A DNA stretch of 36,273 bases from Deltaproteobacteria bacterium RIFOXYD12_FULL_56_24 (GTDB lineage: Bacteria; Desulfobacterota; Desulfobulbia; Desulfobulbales; Desulfurivibrionaceae), in the NCBI GenBank assembly GCA_001799285.1, contig MGTD01000026.1, positions 1-36,273 of the forward strand. Reading direction: 5' to 3'. Positions 31,662-36,273 of this stretch are shown here, piece after piece. Every line of letters starts with the position of its first letter. Position 1 is the stretch's first letter. Position numbers and translations under genes: made by a program. Below the pieces are notes generated by a model. The model made no database searches. It saw only the letters and a program-made list of their open reading frames with translations, and was not told the origin of the DNA.

Positions 31662-32324
31662 TCAGGCTTGCCCTTTTCCGGTGAAGGGGACAAAGGCCAC
31701 GGAGAGAATGCGCCGGCTGTTGACTCGGTGGCCTGATTTTTCCACCAGCAGCAGTTCTTGTGGCAGATGGGGCTTCCCCACCGGAATCACCATCCGGCCG
31801 AAAGGCGCCAGCTGCTGGATCAGGGCTTCCGGGATCCTCGGCGCCGCAGCAGTGACGATGATTCCGTCATAAGGGGCATGCTCATGCAGGCCGGAAGAGC
31901 CGTCGGAGGCAATGATCTCCACCTTGTCATAGCCAAGCCGCTGCAACCGATCGGCCGCTTGTTCGGCCAGGGCGGGAATGACCTCCAGGCTGTACACCTG
32001 CCTGACCAGCTGGGACAGAACGGCGGCCTGATACCCGGAGCCGGTGCCGATTTCTAAAATGATATCGTCTGGTTCCGGCTCAAGCAAATCGGTCATCAGC
32101 GCGACGATGAAGGGCTGGGAGATGGTCTGGCCGTTGCCGATGGGCAGGGGGGTGTTGTCGTAGGCATAGGGTTTGAGTTCGTCCGGGACGAATTCCTCGC
32201 GCCGCACCGCGGCCATGGCGTTAAGGACCTCCTGGCGAAGGGCGTAGCGCCCGGTGAGGCCGCCGGTAAAGCGGCATTCGTCCTCAATGGTGCGGAGCAT
32301 GGTCTGGATTTTTTCCGCACTCAT
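31662..32324 (-). CDS. pcm: Protein-L-isoaspartate O-methyltransferase
   Basis: This 220-residue enzyme uses S-adenosylmethionine to methylate isoaspartyl residues and start repair of damaged proteins. Family features include RREEFVP, YAYDNTPLPIGNGQTISQPF, the SAM-binding ILEIGTGSGYQAAVL, VYSLEVIP, and the C-terminal VAFVPF. I chose the ATG at 32324 (minus strand) because GGAGGTGA lies immediately upstream; the frame continues 13 codons further but without support. It is transcribed divergently from the membrane-protein gene at 32472 across a 147-bp gap. Confidence 0.96.
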   Translation of the reverse strand: MSAEKIQTMLRTIEDECRFTGGLTGRYALRQEVLNAMAAVRREEFVPDELKPYAYDNTPLPIGNGQTISQPFIVALMTDLLEPEPDDIILEIGTGSGYQAAVLSQLVRQVYSLEVIPALAEQAADRLQRLGYDKVEIIASDGSSGLHEHAPYDGIIVTAAAPRIPEALIQQLAPFGRMVIPVGKPHLPQELLLVEKSGHRVNSRRILSVAFVPFTGKGQA

Positions 32325-32471
32325 AATCACCTCCGGGTAAAGAGGATGGGATTGACTGCCCAAGAATATCTCCTGTTACCATGATCGCTCATTTTGTCGA
32401 CGTAAGTCAAAGAGTTTGGTAAATATCCAGTAGCGGCATTATTCCACTCCTATGAGGAGGTGACGGACAGA

Positions 32472-33338
32472 ATGGATTTTTTCATGATACGGGTCGGATT
32501 TCTTTTCGACTGGGTCGAGCTGCATCTGGAAAGCAAGCAGGGTTTGAAATTTTTTGCCACGGCGTTGGTGAGTTTCTTCGTCGTTTCCGTCATGGTGATT
32601 GAGCTCAACCGGCGACAGTTTCTGCCCGAACCGCTTGCCTCGCTTTTTTCCCGTTCCCATCTTGCCGCCATCGAGCATGCCTTCAACCTGCTGCTGGCTC
32701 TTGAAGTAGTAACGCTTATTCTCAGCCTGTCTCATTCGGTGACCAAGTCGGTGGGCAAACAGTTTGAGATCCTTTCCCTTATTTTTCTGCGGGATACTTT
32801 CAAGGAGTTTTCTCATTTCAGCGAACCGCTGGTCTGGACTGAAATTTTGCCATCCCTGGGGAGTATTGTCGCCTCCGCGGTCGGAGCCTTGCTGATCTTT
32901 ATTATTCTGGGATTTTTTTACCGGGCGCAGTGCTCTCATCCCATCACTGCTGACGAGAAAATCCGCAGTCACTTTATTCTGGCCAAAAAAATGATCGCCT
33001 TGCTGTTGCTTGCTTCTTTTGCGGGCATCTGTCTTGTTGATCTCTGGGGCTATTTAACCCTTGGTTTACCGGAAAATGCTTTCGCTTCCTTTTATACCCT
33101 GCTTATCTTCAGCGATGTGCTGCTGGTGCTTATTTCGCTTCGTTACAGCACCCAATATCAGATATCCTTTCGCAACTCCGGCTATGCAGTAGCCACGGTG
33201 TTGATCAGGCTTGCCCTGCTTGCCCCGGTTATCATCGGCGCGGTAATCGGGGTGGGCACCACTCTTTTCGCCCTGGGGATCAGTCTGGCTTATAATGCCT
33301 TCGCGCCCACGCTGGAAGAGTCTGGCTGTAAAATCTGA
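32472..33338 (+). CDS. Multi-pass membrane protein of unknown function
   Basis: This 288-residue protein has about six predicted membrane helices (roughly 25-45, 68-88, 130-152, 173-195, 205-225, 236-275). A conserved-looking cytoplasmic segment reads HSVTKSVGKQFEILSLIFLR between helices 2 and 3. I do not recognise the family. I chose ATG 32472, 10 bp after GAGGAGG; a GTG inside that ribosome site and a Met four codons later are alternatives. It lies 52 bp before a NarL-type regulator gene, and the two may be expressed together, but no kinase is present. A sensory or transport role cannot be claimed from the sequence. Confidence 0.8.
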   Translation: MDFFMIRVGFLFDWVELHLESKQGLKFFATALVSFFVVSVMVIELNRRQFLPEPLASLFSRSHLAAIEHAFNLLLALEVVTLILSLSHSVTKSVGKQFEILSLIFLRDTFKEFSHFSEPLVWTEILPSLGSIVASAVGALLIFIILGFFYRAQCSHPITADEKIRSHFILAKKMIALLLLASFAGICLVDLWGYLTLGLPENAFASFYTLLIFSDVLLVLISLRYSTQYQISFRNSGYAVATVLIRLALLAPVIIGAVIGVGTTLFALGISLAYNAFAPTLEESGCKI

Positions 33339-33390
33339 ATGTAATCTTAAGCGTTTTTTTGCTTGTCTGGCTGCATAAAAGGGGGGTGTT

Positions 33391-34050
33391 ATGGGGATAT
33401 GTCGCATAGTGCTGGCGGATGATCATGCCCTGATCCGGCATGGGGTCAAGAAAATGATCGAAGAAGACCCCTCTCTCAAGGTGGTCGGCGAGGCGGCCGA
33501 TGGCCTGGAACTCATTGAGTTGCTGAAAACCACCCCGGCTGATCTGGTCATTCTTGATATTTCCATGCCGAACCTGCGCGGGATTGAAGCAATCCGGGAG
33601 GCGCGCAAGATCTGTCCGAAGATCAAGGTATTGATGCTGTCCATGCACAAGGGCGAACAGTACCTCTGCTCTTCCTTTGGCTCAGGAGCGGACGGGTATC
33701 TGCTCAAGGAAGATTCCGACACCGAGCTGCTGCCGGCCATCGCCAAAATAAGGCAGGGCGAGTTTTATATCTCGCCCAATCTCTCCAGTGAATTCCCGGA
33801 AGACGTCATTGCCTCCTGCCACCGCTGGCGGGAAGAGGCCGGAGACATTCTGACCCCGCGGGAAAGGCAGATATTGCAACTGGTGGCCGAGGGGGTCATC
33901 AGCAGGGATATTGCCGACAAGCTCGAAATCAGCAAACGGACCGTTGAACACCACCGGGCCAATATGATGAAAAAGCTCAACATCAAACGCGTCGCCGACC
34001 TCATCAAGTATGCCATCGGCAGAGGTCTTTCGGACACGCCGCCAGAGTGA
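33391..34050 (+). CDS. NarL/FixJ-family response regulator
   Basis: This 219-residue regulator has a receiver domain (acidic pair in VLADDHALIRHG, phospho-acceptor D56 in ILDISMPNLRG, Lys in LLKEDSD). Its C-terminal LuxR-type helix-turn-helix reads LTPRERQILQLVAEG and SKRTVEHHRANMMKKL. It would bind DNA when phosphorylated. No histidine kinase is encoded beside it, so its partner is elsewhere. It precedes a DUF47/PiT phosphate transport pair by about 75 bp, and regulation of phosphate uptake is possible but unproven. GGGGGTGTT lies upstream of the ATG. Confidence 0.94.
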   Translation: MGICRIVLADDHALIRHGVKKMIEEDPSLKVVGEAADGLELIELLKTTPADLVILDISMPNLRGIEAIREARKICPKIKVLMLSMHKGEQYLCSSFGSGADGYLLKEDSDTELLPAIAKIRQGEFYISPNLSSEFPEDVIASCHRWREEAGDILTPRERQILQLVAEGVISRDIADKLEISKRTVEHHRANMMKKLNIKRVADLIKYAIGRGLSDTPPE

Positions 34051-34124
34051 ATTTGCTGACTGCCCCATTTGGCCCTCAGTGCTTGATAGCCCGGTTTTGT
34101 TCTTTTTTCCAAGGAGGTATGATT

Positions 34125-34754
34125 GTGCGTTTCCCAGGAATAAGCAAGAAACAGATTTTTTACGAGTTGCTCGAAAAGCAGGCCCGGGCCGCGGTGGATG
34201 CGGCCAATGAATTTCAGACTCTGGTCAACGACTTCGCCAATCTTGCCGCACACGCGGTCAGGATCAAGGAGATAGAGAGCGAGGCCGATCACATCACCCA
34301 TGAGCTTGCCAACCTGATCGACGCCACCTTTGTCACCCCGCTCGATAAGGAAGACCTGCATGGTCTGTCCAGCGCCCTTGATGATATAACCGACTGCATC
34401 GAGGCCTGCACCGGCAGGATGGCGCTCTACGAGCTTAAGCAGCTGCGCGCCGATCTGGCCGGGCTGGTAATGCTGCTGGTGCAGATCACCGAAGCCACGC
34501 TGAAGGCGGTCAAGACCCTGCGTGACAAGCCATGCCGGGACAAGGTGCAGGATCTTTTCATCCGCATCCACCAGATCGAGAACGAACACGACGCGGCCTT
34601 CCGCAAGGCCCTGGCCAGCCTGCTCAACGCCCCGGATGCGGACCCGATCAACGTCATCAAGTGGAAGGCGGTGTACGACCGGATCGAAGTGGCGGTGGAC
34701 AAATGCGAGGCTGTTGCTCATATCATCGAAAGCGTGGTTGTGAAATATGCTTAG
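34125..34754 (+). CDS. DUF47 (PhoU-like) phosphate transport accessory protein
   Basis: This protein of 209 residues belongs to the DUF47 family, all-helical and related to PhoU, found as a companion of PiT transporters. Landmarks are IKEIESEADHITHELANLID, FVTPLDKEDLHGLSSALDDI, and IENEHDAAFRKAL. The ribosome site AAGGAGG ends at 34117. ATG 34119 would directly abut it, so GTG 34125 (encoding MRFPGISKK) with seven-base spacing is the better start. The stop overlaps the PiT start by 8 bp, indicating translational coupling. It probably modulates the transporter. Confidence 0.92.
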   Translation: MRFPGISKKQIFYELLEKQARAAVDAANEFQTLVNDFANLAAHAVRIKEIESEADHITHELANLIDATFVTPLDKEDLHGLSSALDDITDCIEACTGRMALYELKQLRADLAGLVMLLVQITEATLKAVKTLRDKPCRDKVQDLFIRIHQIENEHDAAFRKALASLLNAPDADPINVIKWKAVYDRIEVAVDKCEAVAHIIESVVVKYA

Positions 34755-36111
34755 TATTTCGCTGCTGCTCGTGCTGGTTGTGGTCTTTGCCCTGGCCTTC
34801 GACTACATCAACGGCTTTCACGATACGGCCAATGCCATCGCCACGGTGGTCTCCACCCGGGTGCTTTCGCCGCGCAAGGCGATCATCATGGCGGCCTGCC
34901 TGAATTTTGTCGGCGCCCTGGCTTCCACGCAGGTGGCGATCACGGTGGCCAGCGGGCTGGTTGATACGGCGCGTTTCCAGGCGATTGATCTCCATCAGCC
35001 GGCAGCCCTGGCCGGTAAGCTAAAAAATCCCGCGGAACCGCTATCCCAATTTCTGGCAACGCAGCTTTCCCCGGCAACCCAGGGGCTGCTCGGACAATAC
35101 CCGGCGGGGTCTGCCGCCTCCCCGGAGTTGCAGGGCGCCCTGGTGGCTGATTTGAACCGGATCATTACCCAAACCGATCTCTACTCCCCTGAACGGTTCG
35201 CCGGGATCGAACTCAAGGCGAAGACGGCGGCAAAGGCCGAAAACTCCGGCAAGCTGAAGCCGGAAGAGCTGGCCAACATCAACCGGGCCCTGCTGGAAAA
35301 GGGATATCCCCAGGAGCTTGATTCAAACCAGCAACCCTTCCAGGTGGTTATCTTGGCCGCCATTCTCGGGGCCATCGTCTGGAACCTGATCACCTGGAAA
35401 TACGGCATCCCCAGCAGCTCTTCCCACGCCCTGATCGGCGGCCTGTGCGGGGCGGCCATCATCCACGGCGGGCTACCCACGGTTCTCTGGGGAGGGATTG
35501 TGAAGAAGGTGCTGATTCCGCTGGTCGGTTCTCCGGCCATGGGCTTTATCCTCGGTTTTATTCTGATGGGTTTTATCTTCAGAACTCTTGCCCATGTGCA
35601 TCCCGGCCGGGTGAGCGCCAGCTTTCGCTACCTGCAGATTGGTTCCGCTGCGGCCATGGCCTTTACCCACGGCCTTAACGACGCCCAGAAGAGCATGGGC
35701 ATCATCACCATGGCCCTGGTGAGCGCCCGGATAATTCCCGAGCCCGTGGTTCCCACCTGGGTGGTGTTGTCCTGCGCCGTCGCCATGGCCCTGGGCACCT
35801 CGGTGGGCGGCTGGCGGATCATCAAGACCATGGGGCACAAGATTATCCGCCTGGAGCCGGTGCACGGCTTTGCCGCCGAGACCTCCTCCGCCATCGTCCT
35901 CTTCGTGACCAGCCACTTCGGCATGCCGGTAAGCACCACCCACGTCATCTCCGGCAGCATCTTCGGGGTCGGCTCCAGCAAGCGGTTGTCCGCCGTTCGC
36001 TGGGGTGTGGCCCAGAACATGGTCATGGCCTGGATCTTGACCCTGCCTGCCGCCGGGCTGGTGGCCGCGCTTTCTTATGAGTTGTTGATGCTTTTGGGGC
36101 TTGGCAGGTAA
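34747..36111 (+). CDS. PiT-family inorganic phosphate transporter
   Basis: This 454-residue ion-coupled transporter has both PiT signature repeats: FDYINGFHDTANAIATVVST near the N-terminus and FTHGLNDAQKSMGIITMAL in the C-terminal half. The helices include GIPSSSSHALIGGLCGAAI. Residues about 80-195 form an extended hydrophilic loop containing AETAAKAE-like Ala/Lys/Glu segments (KAKTAAKAENSGKLKPEEL) that short bacterial PiT proteins lack; similar extensions occur in some members. It starts within the DUF47 gene. Phosphate is the expected substrate, possibly with a cation such as sodium. Confidence 0.94.
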   Translation: MLSISLLLVLVVVFALAFDYINGFHDTANAIATVVSTRVLSPRKAIIMAACLNFVGALASTQVAITVASGLVDTARFQAIDLHQPAALAGKLKNPAEPLSQFLATQLSPATQGLLGQYPAGSAASPELQGALVADLNRIITQTDLYSPERFAGIELKAKTAAKAENSGKLKPEELANINRALLEKGYPQELDSNQQPFQVVILAAILGAIVWNLITWKYGIPSSSSHALIGGLCGAAIIHGGLPTVLWGGIVKKVLIPLVGSPAMGFILGFILMGFIFRTLAHVHPGRVSASFRYLQIGSAAAMAFTHGLNDAQKSMGIITMALVSARIIPEPVVPTWVVLSCAVAMALGTSVGGWRIIKTMGHKIIRLEPVHGFAAETSSAIVLFVTSHFGMPVSTTHVISGSIFGVGSSKRLSAVRWGVAQNMVMAWILTLPAAGLVAALSYELLMLLGLGR

Positions 36112-36204
36112 GGAAGGGGGGGAAGGGGAGGGTTCATTTGCAGGGAGCGGGACGATCACTGGAGCGGATTGCTCTGTCTTTTTTTGTTTATTGTCCCCGC
36201 TTGG

Positions 36205-36260
36205 GAGGGTTAAAACCCCCACCTTTAGGTGGCAGCTTTAGCGTATAATTGCTAAATTTC
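36205..36260. repeat. Clustered hairpins at the right edge
   Basis: Three small inverted repeats follow each other: GGGTT-AA-AACCC near 36207, CCACC-TTTA-GGTGG (36219-36232), and TTTAGC/GCTAAA around GTATAATT (36237-36256). Closely spaced hairpins of this kind can mark an IS200/IS605-type element end or a terminator. The window stops here, so neither can be confirmed. Confidence 0.35.
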
Positions 36261-36273
36261 GAGTCATGACATA

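Noticed and set aside
1-36273. tRNA or rRNA genes
   Set aside because: No cloverleaf with a GGTTCRANYCC-type T arm, and no rRNA-like stretch, was noticed on either strand by eye.

Overview
The window is about 36 kb of GC-rich chromosome, probably from a Desulfobacterota (deltaproteobacterial) anaerobe, perhaps Desulfobulbales-like. That placement is inferred from gene content: hydrogenase maturation genes, a TatT-type TRAP transporter, many hybrid sensor kinases, sigma-54 control, and numerous small palindromic dispersed repeats. No rRNA, tRNA, CRISPR array or complete transposon was seen.

Layout. (1) 1-3.2 kb is an accessory patch: the end of an IS21-type element, a Fic protein whose reading frame runs into that end, a Phd/VapC-type toxin-antitoxin pair, and an AAA/DUF4143 ATPase. 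(2) 3.3-5.4 kb holds hypD-hypE, closed by a strong terminator. (3) 5.6-18.3 kb is a signalling block. It contains a MASE3 hybrid kinase, an NtrC-type sigma-54 activator, a near-perfect sigma-54 promoter at 10486, a small receiver-like protein, a MASE3-PAS-GGDEF-EAL protein, a dCache hybrid kinase, and an HD-GYP phosphodiesterase with its own sigma-70 promoter. The simplest reading is a locus that couples membrane sensing to cyclic-di-GMP turnover, with the activator driving the small protein and the GGDEF-EAL gene. (4) 18.4-21.3 kb holds an M23 endopeptidase with LysM, MscL, and a phospholipase-D-family protein. (5) 21.5-24.4 kb holds a GAF-PAS histidine kinase with a cysteine cluster, a stand-alone receiver, and an Hsp20 gene carrying an apparent one-base deletion. 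(6) 24.5-27.3 kb holds a secreted pentapeptide-repeat protein (minus strand), metF, a half-size PnuC-like protein (minus strand), and an FKBP. (7) 27.5-31.6 kb is a four-gene TRAP transporter locus: TatT lipoprotein, DctP, DctQ and DctM. (8) 31.7-36.1 kb holds pcm (minus strand), an unknown membrane protein, a NarL-type regulator, and a DUF47/PiT phosphate uptake pair.

A second layer consists of small repeats between genes. At least four families occur two or more times or have inverted ends: module A (three copies), module B (one full and one partial copy), module C (two copies), and module D (two copies with matching terminal inverted repeats, one on each side of dctPQ). There are also a perfect 46-bp palindrome and an 86-bp inverted repeat. 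Several touch starts, stops or operon junctions, so they may affect expression of metF, the HD-GYP gene, FKBP and the TRAP genes.

The most interesting points are the sigma-54 promoter next to its likely activator, the domain-shuffled MASE3/hybrid-kinase paralogs, the repeat families, and the Hsp20 frameshift. All functional names rest on motif recognition by eye; no database search was possible.
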